DNA of 64,000 bases. Source: Akkermansiaceae bacterium. Its GTDB lineage: Bacteria; Verrucomicrobiota; Verrucomicrobiia; Verrucomicrobiales; DEV007. Location of the stretch: the NCBI GenBank assembly GCA_024233085.1, contig JACKQC010000014.1, forward strand, positions 88,187 through 152,186, written 5' to 3'. Shown piece by piece: positions 18,525 through 26,502 of this stretch. Made by a program: the position numbers and the translations under genes. The notes below the pieces were generated by a model. It did no database searches. It was not told the origin of the DNA and saw nothing but the letters and a program-made list of their open reading frames with translations. Position 1 is the first letter of the stretch; every line of letters starts with the position of its first letter.

Positions 18525-18559
18525 ATGGAGCGAACGGCGCTTTCCCGATTCCTCCGCCG

Positions 18560-19708
18560 ATGAAACGCGCCCTCCTCATCGTCCTCGACTCGGTCGGAAT
18601 CGGTCACGCGCCGGATGCCGCGACGTTCGGAGACGAGGGGGCGGACACGATCGGTCACATTCGCGGACGCCTGACTGACCTCGATCTGCCGCATCTAGAC
18701 GCCGCCGGTCTCTCCGCCGCGTGGGCCATCGCGGCCGGGGCCAACGCGATTCCCGATCCCGGAGGCGACTGGGCATGGGCCGCCATGCGGGAAATCTCCC
18801 CCGGCAAGGACACCACGACCGGCCACTGGGAGATCGCGGGCCTCCCTTTGGATGAGCCTTTCGCGACATTCGAGCGATTTCCGCCCGAAATTGTCGGCGC
18901 GCTGGAGAAGGCGAGCGGCGTCTCCTTTCTCGGCAACTACGCCCAGTCCGGCACCGTCATTCTCGCCGAACTCGGTGACGAACATGTCCGCACCGGCCAG
19001 CCCATTCTCTACACCAGCGCCGATTCCGTCCTGCAAATCGCCGCCCACGAGGATGTCGTGCCGCTGGACGACCTCTACCGAATCTGCCGGATAGCGCGGA
19101 AGATCGCCGACGACCATCGGATCGGTCGCGTCATTGCCCGACCGTTCACCGGGACTTCGGGCCGATACCAGCGGACGGCGAATCGGCGCGATTTTTCGCT
19201 CGTGCCCGCCCGAACCGTGCTCGACGCCCTGACCGAAAGGGGCGTTCCCGTGATCGGCGTCGGCAAGATTTCCGACATCTTCGCCGGCAAAGGCATTTCC
19301 CTGTCTTGTCCGACGCATTCGAATCTCGAAGGGATGGATCGCATCGCGGACTGCTGGGAGGAAACCGAGAACGGCCTGATTTTCGCGAATCTCGTGGATT
19401 TTGACATGCTTTACGGGCACCGTCGCGACATCGTCGGCTATGCGAACGCCCTGAGGGAATTCGACGACTGGTTGGGACGGTTTTTTGGCGAGATTGGCGT
19501 CGACGACTTGGTCCTGATCACCGCCGACCATGGGAACGACCCGACCTGGACCGGCACGGATCACACACGCGAGTGTGTGCCCCTGTTGGCCAGGGCGCCC
19601 GGTCTCGCGGGAAACCTCGGGGTCCGGCGGAGTTTCGCCGATGTCGCGGCCACGCTGGCGGATTGGTTCGGTCTCGAGGCCTGGCCTCGCGGGAAGTCGC
19701 TGCTCTAA
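18560..19708 (+). CDS. deoB: Phosphopentomutase
   Basis: 382 residues. It interconverts (deoxy)ribose-1-phosphate and (deoxy)ribose-5-phosphate in nucleoside salvage. Metal-binding and phosphate-transfer motifs of the DeoB branch of the alkaline phosphatase superfamily are in order: LDSVGIGHAPDA (~8-19), KDTTTGHWEIAG (~83-94, containing the phosphorylated Thr), RPFTGTSGRYQRT (~195-207), NLVDFDMLYGHRRD (~290-303) and ITADHGNDPTWTGTDHTRE (~325-343). Length is normal. ATG at 18560 lies directly before the conserved MKRALLIVLDSVG; an upstream ATG in frame overlaps the ALDH stop. It follows the ALDH gene by 35 nt and precedes deoA, interrupted only by the opposing panD gene. Confidence 0.95.
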   Translation: MKRALLIVLDSVGIGHAPDAATFGDEGADTIGHIRGRLTDLDLPHLDAAGLSAAWAIAAGANAIPDPGGDWAWAAMREISPGKDTTTGHWEIAGLPLDEPFATFERFPPEIVGALEKASGVSFLGNYAQSGTVILAELGDEHVRTGQPILYTSADSVLQIAAHEDVVPLDDLYRICRIARKIADDHRIGRVIARPFTGTSGRYQRTANRRDFSLVPARTVLDALTERGVPVIGVGKISDIFAGKGISLSCPTHSNLEGMDRIADCWEETENGLIFANLVDFDMLYGHRRDIVGYANALREFDDWLGRFFGEIGVDDLVLITADHGNDPTWTGTDHTRECVPLLARAPGLAGNLGVRRSFADVAATLADWFGLEAWPRGKSLL

Positions 19709-19710
19709 AG

Positions 19711-20094
19711 TCAACCATGCGCCACGTCACCGTGCCGGATGACGCGGGTCTTGAGATTGTCGTCGCTTTCCACGATGACAATGATGGGATCGAGATGCTC
19801 GAACTCCGCGGGCCGCACCAGCGCCTCGGCCAGGACGATGATCTTGTCGCCGGGACGAAAATGGTGGGCCGGCGGTCCGTTGAGACACACCTGCCCGGAT
19901 CCGCGCTTGCCGGCCACGACGTAGGTCTGCCAGAAGGTGCCGTTGGCCAGGCTCGTGATGTTCACATACTGATAGGGACGCATCCCGGACAAGTCGAGCA
20001 GATCGGCGTCGATCGTGATCGAGCCGACGTAGTTCAAATCGGCTTCCGTCACGGTCGCCCGGTGGATTTTCGCGATGCAGGCGCGCAGTTGCAT
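19711..20094 (-). CDS. panD: Aspartate 1-decarboxylase
   Basis: 127 residues. It makes beta-alanine from L-aspartate for pantothenate and CoA synthesis and is a pyruvoyl enzyme formed by self-cleavage between Gly and Ser. The cleavage site appears as YVGSITIDADL (~22-32), preceded by the conserved AKIHRATVTEADL and followed by ANGTFWQTYVVAGKRGSGQV and HHFRPGDKIIVLA. Two ATG codons are possible, 20103 and 20094; an AAGG motif sits 10 nt before 20094 but only 1 nt before 20103, so 20094 is preferred. The gene converges on deoB with only 2 nt between their ends. It is divergent from deoA, and the shared 100-nt region contains a hairpin repeat pair. Confidence 0.93.
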   Translation of the reverse strand: MQLRACIAKIHRATVTEADLNYVGSITIDADLLDLSGMRPYQYVNITSLANGTFWQTYVVAGKRGSGQVCLNGPPAHHFRPGDKIIVLAEALVRPAEFEHLDPIIVIVESDDNLKTRVIRHGDVAHG

Positions 20095-20126
20095 ACCCGG
20101 CATACCTTCAACTCGTTTTCCGCGCG

Positions 20127-20168
20127 GAGTCAACAGGGTTGACTCGCCGGGCAAACCCTGTTGAGTCG
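20127..20168. repeat. Hairpin repeat pair (22-nt pitch), locus B, between divergent panD and deoA
   Basis: Unit 1 (20127-20145) has perfect 8-bp arms, GAGTCAAC-AGG-GTTGACTC, a compensated variant of the common GACYCAAC arm. Unit 2 has GCAAAC-CCT-GTTGAGTC with a weaker 5' arm. The cores are 22 nt apart. It sits in the region that should hold both promoters. Confidence 0.9.
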
Positions 20169-20194
20169 GGTCGGATACCGCCTTCCCTCCCGTC

Positions 20195-21427
20195 ATGCAC
20201 GTCCCCACCCTGATCGAAAAAAAACGCGATGGCGGCGAGTTGGACGCCGAAGAGATCGGCGAAATCGTCTCCTCCTTCACCCGCGGCGATCTGCCCGATT
20301 ATCAGATGTCGGCAATGGCGATGGCCGTCTTTTTCCGCGGAATGACGGACGCGGAAACCGCGGCGCTGACCCGTGCGATGCTTGACTCGGGCGACGTGCT
20401 GACCTGGCCGGAGGATTCGCCTCCGAAAGTGGACAAACACTCCACCGGCGGCATCGGCGACAAGGTCTCTCTGGTTCTGGCGCCCTTGCTGGCGTGCGAC
20501 GAGCTGTGGGTGCCGATGATCTCCGGACGCGGCCTCGGCATCACGGGCGGCACGCTGGACAAGCTCGAGGCCATTCCCGGTTTCAATGTCAATCTCTCCC
20601 AGCCCGAGGCCCTCGCCCAACTGGAACGAATCGGGGTCGCGATGATGGGCCAAACCGCCCGGATCTGCCCGGCCGACAAGAAACTCTACGCTCTGCGGGA
20701 CGTGTCGGGCACGGTCCCGAGCCAACCGCTGATCGTGGCGTCGATCATGTCCAAAAAACTCGCCGAATCGCTCGATGCGCTCGTGCTCGACGTGAAATTC
20801 GGCTCGGGCGCCTTCATGAAAACGCGGAAGGAAGCCGCCGAACTCGCCGAGCGCATGCGCGAGGTCGGTCTCGCGATGGGGGTTCGGACCGCGGCGCGCC
20901 TGAACCCGATGAACGAGCCGCTGGGGCGCACCGTCGGGAATGCCCTGGAAGTCCTGGAATCGATCCAGACGCTCCAGGGTCAAGGACCCGATGACTTGGT
21001 GAACCTGACGCTCGACCTTGCCTCGGAGGTTTCAACCGTGTCGCGCGACACCCTGGCGGGCTGGCTTTCCGGCGGTCGGGCCTGGGAGAAATTCGTCCGG
21101 CTCGTGGAGGCCCAGGGCGGCGATGCCGGGGCGCTGGAGCATTTTGACCGCGTTCATCCCGCTCCCATCGTTCGTGAAATCGCCGCCCCCGGTTCCGGCG
21201 CCATCGACCGCCTCGACGCGGGGTCGATCGGCCGGGCCAGTCTGGAACTGGGCGCCGGGCGCGGGCGCGCCGAGGATTCCGTCGATCACTCGGTGGGCTT
21301 TTCCCGTCTGGCCAAGGTCGGCAATCGGATCGAACGCGGCGAGACGGTCGGAGTCGTGCACGCCCGCACCGAGGCCGCCGCCGACCAAGCCGAGGCCGCC
21401 TTTCTCGGGGCGCTGCGAATCGGGTGA
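20195..21427 (+). CDS. deoA: Thymidine / pyrimidine-nucleoside phosphorylase
   Basis: 410 residues. It phosphorolyses thymidine (and perhaps uridine) to the base and (deoxy)ribose-1-phosphate, the substrate of DeoB. The family signature is clear: KVDKHSTGGIGDKVSLVLAP (~78-97) for phosphate binding, then SGRGLGITGGTLDKLEAIPG (~109-128), ICPADKKLYALRDVSGTV and DVKFGSGAFMKT, where Lys/Ser contact phosphate and pyrimidine. The C-terminal domain ends with the usual V.ARTEAAADQA stretch. It is slightly shorter than the ~430-440 residue enzymes. It probably belongs to one nucleoside-catabolic unit with deoB and the ALDH-like gene. I cannot distinguish DeoA from the broader Pdp specificity from sequence alone. 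Confidence 0.93.
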   Translation: MHVPTLIEKKRDGGELDAEEIGEIVSSFTRGDLPDYQMSAMAMAVFFRGMTDAETAALTRAMLDSGDVLTWPEDSPPKVDKHSTGGIGDKVSLVLAPLLACDELWVPMISGRGLGITGGTLDKLEAIPGFNVNLSQPEALAQLERIGVAMMGQTARICPADKKLYALRDVSGTVPSQPLIVASIMSKKLAESLDALVLDVKFGSGAFMKTRKEAAELAERMREVGLAMGVRTAARLNPMNEPLGRTVGNALEVLESIQTLQGQGPDDLVNLTLDLASEVSTVSRDTLAGWLSGGRAWEKFVRLVEAQGGDAGALEHFDRVHPAPIVREIAAPGSGAIDRLDAGSIGRASLELGAGRGRAEDSVDHSVGFSRLAKVGNRIERGETVGVVHARTEAAADQAEAAFLGALRIG

Positions 21428-21444
21428 GGCCATTGCGGCCCGGA

Positions 21445-22740
21445 CTAGATCTCCCAGCCTTCGCGGTAGGCTTCGCGCCGCCAGAGTTTCTGTCCCTCGG
21501 GATGATCGACAAGATCGCCGGTCTTGGGATCGACCTTCACCGCGCCGTTGGTCCGATAGGCGATGTTGCCGAGGTGGCAAAGCATGGTGCTGATCTGACC
21601 GTTGGCGATGGGTTGGTTGAGCTTTTCCCCGGCGCGAATGGCGTTGGCGAAATTGGTGAAATGCGGCACGTCGCTCGGTTTTTCGGTGTTCTTCCCGATC
21701 TCCTTTCCGTCCAAATCGTAGATGGTGTAGGCGGACCCGTTGAAATCCATCATCCCGCCCTCTCCGTAGACGCGGACGAAGGACAACTCCTCGGGCTTGC
21801 GCCGGTGGCAACTGGTCGTTTCCCAGGAAATGGCGCCCAAGTCTCCGAATTCGTAAAAGGACGTGGCTGTGTCGGGCGTCTCCTGGTCGTCCTGGAAGTG
21901 GTAGCGTCCGCCGGCGCAAGTCACGCGCTCGGGATGATCGACGTTCATGGCCCAGCGGGCGATGTCGAGGGAGTGGATGCCGTTGTTCGCGAGTTCGCCA
22001 CCGCCGTAAAACCAGTGCCAATGCCAGTTGTAATGGACGAGATTGTTTTTGTAGGGGCGCTCCGGCAAGGGCCCCTGCCACAGGGTCCAGTCCAGTTCCG
22101 GCGGCGGAGCGGTGACTTCCCCGATCCCGATGGAGGGGCGGGTATTGCTGTACCAGCAGCGGGCGTGAAGTGTCCGCCCGATGACGCCTTCGCGCAGTTT
22201 CTGGATGCCCTCGATGACGCCGGGATAACTGCGGCGCTGGGTTCCCATCTGCACCTGGCGGCCGGTTTCCTCCGCCACCTGGACCATGCGACGGGATTCG
22301 TGGGGATTGTAGCTCCCCGGTTTTTCCACATAGACGTGTTTGCCGGCCTTGCAGGCGAGAATCGCGGCCGGGGCGTGCCAGAAATTCGGTGTGGCGATCG
22401 AAATGGCGTCGATTTCCGGATCGTCGAGGATGCGTCGGAAATCGCCCACCGCCTGGGGTGGCGTTTCCTGTTTGCCATTCATGTAGGTCACGCCGGAGGC
22501 GAGGCGTTTTTCGTCGACATCGCACACATAGGCCACCTCGCAGTTCGGCACATCGAGATAGGCCTTCACGTGTCCCATGCCACGCCCCAGAGCCATCACC
22601 CCGACGCGCACACGGTCGTTGGCGCCCTTGGCCTGCCCGAGCAGCAGGTTCGGACCGGTGGCGAGGGTGGCGGACGCCGCGGCGAGACCGGTCTTGGCGA
22701 TAAACTGACGGCGGGAAGAAAGCGCGGGGGATTCGTTCAT
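21445..22740 (-). CDS. Gfo/Idh/MocA family oxidoreductase, Tat-exported
   Basis: 431 residues. A twin-arginine signal (SSRRQFIAKTGLAAASATLA) is followed by a Rossmann NAD(P) fold beginning VRVGVMALGRGMGH, the EKP motif in YVEKPGSYNPHESRRM (~135-150), then the C-terminal alpha/beta dimerisation domain with a WHWHWFYGGGELANNGIHSL block (His/Asp catalytic region). Substrates in the family are sugars, sugar acids or inositols; the real one is unknown here. Secreted family members with Tat signals are abundant in Planctomycetes and Verrucomicrobia. ATG at 22740 is fixed by the signal peptide. It converges on deoA and ends 17 nt from it. Confidence 0.9.
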   Translation of the reverse strand: MNESPALSSRRQFIAKTGLAAASATLATGPNLLLGQAKGANDRVRVGVMALGRGMGHVKAYLDVPNCEVAYVCDVDEKRLASGVTYMNGKQETPPQAVGDFRRILDDPEIDAISIATPNFWHAPAAILACKAGKHVYVEKPGSYNPHESRRMVQVAEETGRQVQMGTQRRSYPGVIEGIQKLREGVIGRTLHARCWYSNTRPSIGIGEVTAPPPELDWTLWQGPLPERPYKNNLVHYNWHWHWFYGGGELANNGIHSLDIARWAMNVDHPERVTCAGGRYHFQDDQETPDTATSFYEFGDLGAISWETTSCHRRKPEELSFVRVYGEGGMMDFNGSAYTIYDLDGKEIGKNTEKPSDVPHFTNFANAIRAGEKLNQPIANGQISTMLCHLGNIAYRTNGAVKVDPKTGDLVDHPEGQKLWRREAYREGWEI

Positions 22741-22825
22741 GGCCCCGGATGCTACCGAAATGCGCCCCGTTCCGTCAACCGCCCCCTGTCGCCGCGATGC
22801 CGTCCCCCCAGAGCGGCTATTGTCT

Positions 22826-23650
22826 TCAGGGCGCAACGGGAAGCGCTTTCCCCTGGGCGGGCCAGGTCACGGCGCCGATCCCGGGATCCGAACTGCGATA
22901 GAGCCCGTACTCCCGCCCTCCCTCATCCACGAGCCGAACCATCGCGCCCACGGTCTCGTCCTCGCCGACGAAAAGGTTTCCATCGCCCCGAATTCGTTCG
23001 ACTTTCATGGCGCCGGTGTCGAAGGTGTGGGCGTAGTTGAAGGGCAACCCGGGCACCGCCTCCATTCCGGCGAAAACGGTGTCCTTCGGCTCCGAGACCG
23101 AGGACCAGGACCAGGATCGGCTCGAAACTTTGATCAACTCGATCCCCTCGCGATAGATCATCCGAAATTCGGCGGTCAGCGGAGGCAGCGTCTCGCGCGA
23201 AAGATTCTTGATCGAGACGCGATAGGACACGTCGGAGACTTCGTAGCGGTAGAAATCGTCCTTACCGGAATCGGCGCGCTTTTCGATCTTGTCCAAGGTC
23301 ACCTCAAGACGGAAATCCGTGGCCGCCGCCGCGGACACGAGGGCCGTGGGGGGCCGTTTCAGCCAGTCCCTCACGAACTGCTGATCGTCGAGGCTCAGCG
23401 TCACCACATCGAGATCGAATTGGCGGCCGTCGCGCATTTCGATCTTCATTTTCGGCGAGCCAAGCTCGGCCTGCACGATCCGCGCCTCCAGGCGGCGTCC
23501 CTCCTTGTCGGTGAATTGCCGATAATCATCCCCCTCCTGCGCGACACAGGCGCTCGCCAGCATCAGCAGCGACGCGATTAGACGCGCGGGAAGGGCAAAC
23601 CCCGGGCGGCGATCTCGGAAGCGGGAGCGCGCTGAAGGCAGGTCAGACAT
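22826..23650 (-). CDS. Exported SHD1 (SLA1 homology)-like domain protein
   Basis: 274 residues. A membrane leader (PARLIASLLMLASACVAQ, ~16-33) is followed by a domain of ~55 residues (YRQFTDKEGRRLEARIVQA ... VTLSLDDQQFVRDWL) that matches the short SHD1-type beta-barrel repeated in many Planctomycete and Verrucomicrobia exported proteins. The rest (~100-274) is a beta-rich domain with no family name I recognise; it has motifs YRYEVSDVSYRVSIKNLS and DTGAMKVERIRGDGN. Function unknown; peptide or carbohydrate binding in the periplasm is plausible. The in-frame region upstream of 23650 overlaps the aldo/keto reductase gene in another frame and is not used. Confidence 0.7.
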   Translation of the reverse strand: MSDLPSARSRFRDRRPGFALPARLIASLLMLASACVAQEGDDYRQFTDKEGRRLEARIVQAELGSPKMKIEMRDGRQFDLDVVTLSLDDQQFVRDWLKRPPTALVSAAAATDFRLEVTLDKIEKRADSGKDDFYRYEVSDVSYRVSIKNLSRETLPPLTAEFRMIYREGIELIKVSSRSWSWSSVSEPKDTVFAGMEAVPGLPFNYAHTFDTGAMKVERIRGDGNLFVGEDETVGAMVRLVDEGGREYGLYRSSDPGIGAVTWPAQGKALPVAP

Positions 23651-23757
23651 GGGAGGGAGACAGCCGACGAGGCTGGAGCCGCCGGTAATCCCAACGTAGC
23701 GCGAAGCCCGGCGTCTCACAGGGGGCGCGGTCGCGTCCCCGCCCCTTTTCGCCCCGT

Positions 23758-24798
23758 TCACGGGCAGGGATTCGGGATGCGTCGGTGAACTTCCTCGATG
23801 GCGGCCAGGACATCGTCCGGGAGTTCCAGATCGATGCTGTCGATGTTCGCCTTCAGTTGGTCCATGGTGGTGGCGCCGATCAAATTGCTGGCGACGTGCG
23901 GACGGCGATTGATCCACGCCAGCGCCATCTGCGCCGGATCGAGCCCGGCCTCCTCGGCGATGCGGCAGTATTCCTCGGTGGCACGGTCGCCGTTATCCGT
24001 CGAATACCGCGAAAACCGCTCCCACAAAGTGCAACGCGCCTTTTCCGGGCGGACGCCGTGCCGGTATTTGCCGGACAACCTCCCGAACGCGAGCGGCGAA
24101 TAGGCCAGCAGGCGCGTCTCTTCCCGGTGGCAGATTTCGGACAGCCCGGAATCGAACGTGCGGTTGAGCAAGTTGTAGGAATTCTGGATGGTGACGATGC
24201 GCGGCCAGCCCCGGGTTTCGGCGAGATGGAGGAAACGCATTGTGCCCCAGGGAGTCTCGTTCGACAGGCCGAAGTGGCGCACCTTGCCGGAGGCGCGGAG
24301 ATCCGCCAGCACCTCCAGCGTTTCCTCGATGGGGACGGGATCGAAAATCTCGGGCTCCACGTAGTCACGTTCGCCAAAAATTGGCACTCGGCGGTCGGGC
24401 CAGTGAAGCTGGTAGAGATCGATGTGGTCGGTCTGGAGCCGCCGCAGGCTGTCTTCGAGGGCGGTTTCGATATTTTTGCGGTCAAGCCGGGCCTGGCCAT
24501 TCCGGATGTGGGCCACATGCGCGCCCGGTCCGGCCACCTTGGTCGCGAGGATGACCTTGTCCCGGTTTCCGCGCGCGGCGAACCAGGTGCCGATGATCCG
24601 CTCCGTTTCGTGGCAGGTTTCCGCCCGGGGCGGCACCGGATACATTTCCGCCACATCGAAGAAATTGATGCCCCGCTCCAGCGCATAGTCCATCTGTTCG
24701 TGTCCCTCCGCTTCCGTGTTCTGCTCGCCCCAGGTCATGGTGCCCAGCCCGATCAGGCTGACTTCGAGGTCGGTTCGGGGAATGGCGCAATATTTCAT
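23758..24798 (-). CDS. Aldo/keto reductase (Tas-like)
   Basis: 346 residues. NADPH-dependent aldehyde/ketone reductase of the TIM-barrel family. The catalytic tetrad is visible: Asp and Tyr in FFDVAEMYP (~46-54), Lys in KVILATKVAG (~79-88) and His in LYQLHWPDRR (~134-143). The opening (LGTMTWGEQNTEAEGHEQMDYA) and the MYPVPPRAET insertion are those of the Tas/MocA-like subgroup. The cofactor-binding end (LIGATTMDQLKANIDSIDLEL) is intact. ATG at 24798 lies directly before MKYCAIPRTDLEVSLIGLG. It may be co-transcribed with the SHD1 gene 107 nt downstream. Physiological substrate unknown. Confidence 0.93.
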   Translation of the reverse strand: MKYCAIPRTDLEVSLIGLGTMTWGEQNTEAEGHEQMDYALERGINFFDVAEMYPVPPRAETCHETERIIGTWFAARGNRDKVILATKVAGPGAHVAHIRNGQARLDRKNIETALEDSLRRLQTDHIDLYQLHWPDRRVPIFGERDYVEPEIFDPVPIEETLEVLADLRASGKVRHFGLSNETPWGTMRFLHLAETRGWPRIVTIQNSYNLLNRTFDSGLSEICHREETRLLAYSPLAFGRLSGKYRHGVRPEKARCTLWERFSRYSTDNGDRATEEYCRIAEEAGLDPAQMALAWINRRPHVASNLIGATTMDQLKANIDSIDLELPDDVLAAIEEVHRRIPNPCP

Positions 24799-24949
24799 GG
24801 GGCGGAGAGAAGCGGATCGAGGGGGATGCGAAAGGCAGATTTCCGAAAAACGCCCCGCCCCGCAACCCTTAATCGCCGGTTCGTCGAAAATCCTTGCCTT
24901 CCGCCCGGTTCCTTCGCTACGCTGCCGCTTCCGCCCGCCCGGTTTGCCT

Positions 24950-25321
24950 ATGAAACAACCTTCCGCAACCCCGATCGTGCTGGCCGGCGCTCTGGCGGGC
25001 ACCATACTGGGAGCGTGGTTGTTTTTGTATTTGGTGAAGCACCACGGAGCCTACGGTTTCGCGATTCCCGGCGTGCTGACCGGCCTTGGCGCCTCCTGGA
25101 GACGCGGAGCGCCCGCCTGGGTCGCGATGCTCTGCGGCGCGCTGGCGCTGGCCGCCAGCCTCCTCGTCACCTGGAAAGCCCTGCCCTTCTCGGCGGACGA
25201 CAGCCTCGGGTACTTCGTCCGGCATGTTCACGAGCTTCCCCCCTACCAACTCGGCCTGATCGGCATCGGCGCCTTTATCGGCTTCTGGCTTCCCTTTCGT
25301 CGCCGACCGGGCGGGACCTGA
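24950..25321 (+). CDS. Small integral membrane protein of unknown function
   Basis: 123 residues. Four hydrophobic stretches can be seen (about 9-28, 35-49, 54-75 and 100-118), the last followed by PFRRRPGG, so the C-terminus is probably cytoplasmic. The sequence GAYGFAIPGVLTGLGAS in the second segment and a short polar loop (FVRHVHELPPYQL) before the last are its most distinctive parts. I do not recognise a named family. It is divergent from the aldo/keto reductase, 151 nt away, and converges on the YdcF-like gene. Confidence 0.7.
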   Translation: MKQPSATPIVLAGALAGTILGAWLFLYLVKHHGAYGFAIPGVLTGLGASWRRGAPAWVAMLCGALALAASLLVTWKALPFSADDSLGYFVRHVHELPPYQLGLIGIGAFIGFWLPFRRRPGGT

Positions 25322-25334
25322 ACGCTCCGCGCCT

Positions 25335-26276
25335 TCAAAGCTCGATCACCGGCGGACGCTCAGGGACGGCGGTGGCGGCGGGGCTTCCTCCGCTCCCGAG
25401 ATCGCCCGAGGGAAGTTCCGCGATGGGAACGGACGGTGGCGCGGGAAACTGGCCCGCCCACTTCGCCCACGCGATGCCCAGATATTCATGGAAGGCCTTG
25501 TGCGTCATTTCCAGGGCCTCCATTCGTGGAATCATGTTCTTCGGCTCGTAGGGATTTTCCTCGCCAAAACGGGGCCACACCCAGAAATCGCAGGCGAAAG
25601 GAATCGGCTTGAGTCCTTGCCCCTCAAAGAGCCCCACCGCCCGAGGCATGTGGCTGCCGGAGGTCACGAGCAGAAACTCCGACTCCCCCAGGATAGGCTT
25701 CAGCATCACCGGGTGATCTTTCGTGTCACGCGATTCGGTTTCGTTGACGATCCGGTCGGTGTCCAGCCCCAGCGCGCCGGCGAATCGGGTCATGGCTTCG
25801 TTTTCGTTGGGTGAGCCCGTGAAAACGACCTTCGCATCCGGGAAAAACCGCGACAAACGAACCCCTTCGAGGACCCGGGCGCCAGTCTCGTAGCTCGGCT
25901 GCGAGGTGGGCGGCTTGTCCGGATCGAACCGCGCGCCGCCGGCCAGAACCACGATGAAAGCGGGCCGCAGCCCGGCCATTTCACTGGTGTGCTCGGTGCG
26001 CGGTGGCGGATACTGTTTTTCCAAGGCGAAAATCAGGGGATCCGCCACCGGTTTGATACTGCACAAAAAGAGGAAAAACACTCCGAAAATCGTGAGTCCC
26101 ACTCCGATATCCCCCGCCAATCGCCGGATTTTCTCGGCCCGCGGACCGCTCGCCTTTTTGGAACGGCGCCGGGAAAAACCGATCAACACCACCCCGAACG
26201 TGATCGCTTCCATCGCGATCGTCAGGGGGTGAATGTAGAGCGAGACCGCCTTTTTCAGCCAGAAACCGTAATCCAT
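25335..26276 (-). CDS. YdcF/SanA/ElyC family membrane protein (DUF218)
   Basis: 313 residues. Two membrane segments (about 12-32 and 48-68) precede a soluble DUF218 domain (~100-260). Typical blocks are AFIVVLAGGARF (~103-114), SYETGARVLEGVRLSRFFPDAKVVFTGSP, RIVNETESRDTKDHPVMLKP (Glu/Arg active-site region) and FLLVTSGSHMPRAVGLFEGQGL. In Enterobacteria ElyC and SanA act in envelope integrity and lipid carrier metabolism; by analogy this protein may serve the cell envelope. The last ~30 residues are Pro/Gly/Ala-rich and unlikely to be structured. ATG at 26276 is chosen because it precedes the first membrane segment; the upstream frame is not hydrophobic. Confidence 0.85.
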   Translation of the reverse strand: MDYGFWLKKAVSLYIHPLTIAMEAITFGVVLIGFSRRRSKKASGPRAEKIRRLAGDIGVGLTIFGVFFLFLCSIKPVADPLIFALEKQYPPPRTEHTSEMAGLRPAFIVVLAGGARFDPDKPPTSQPSYETGARVLEGVRLSRFFPDAKVVFTGSPNENEAMTRFAGALGLDTDRIVNETESRDTKDHPVMLKPILGESEFLLVTSGSHMPRAVGLFEGQGLKPIPFACDFWVWPRFGEENPYEPKNMIPRMEALEMTHKAFHEYLGIAWAKWAGQFPAPPSVPIAELPSGDLGSGGSPAATAVPERPPVIEL

Positions 26277-26502
26277 GGAGACCGCGAACGGTAACCGATC
26301 CGCGCCCGGAGTCGAAAGCGGAAATTTTGCCCGGGATCGGGAAACGGTCACTCACCGGCACGTCATCACGGGGTTTTGACTTTGCCGAATCTGACGGCAG
26401 ATTCCCCTGACGAGGCGTTTCGCCCGCGCCGGAGGCTCGGATTTCCCCGATGGCACCGCCCTTTCGAATTTCTGTATCCCCCAAAACAGTCAAGCCGACA
26501 TC

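Noticed and set aside
21424..23040. A 538-codon plus-strand frame over the Gfo/Idh/MocA and SHD1 genes
   Set aside because: Antisense shadow; the minus-strand oxidoreductase has a Tat signal, Rossmann fold and EKP motif.
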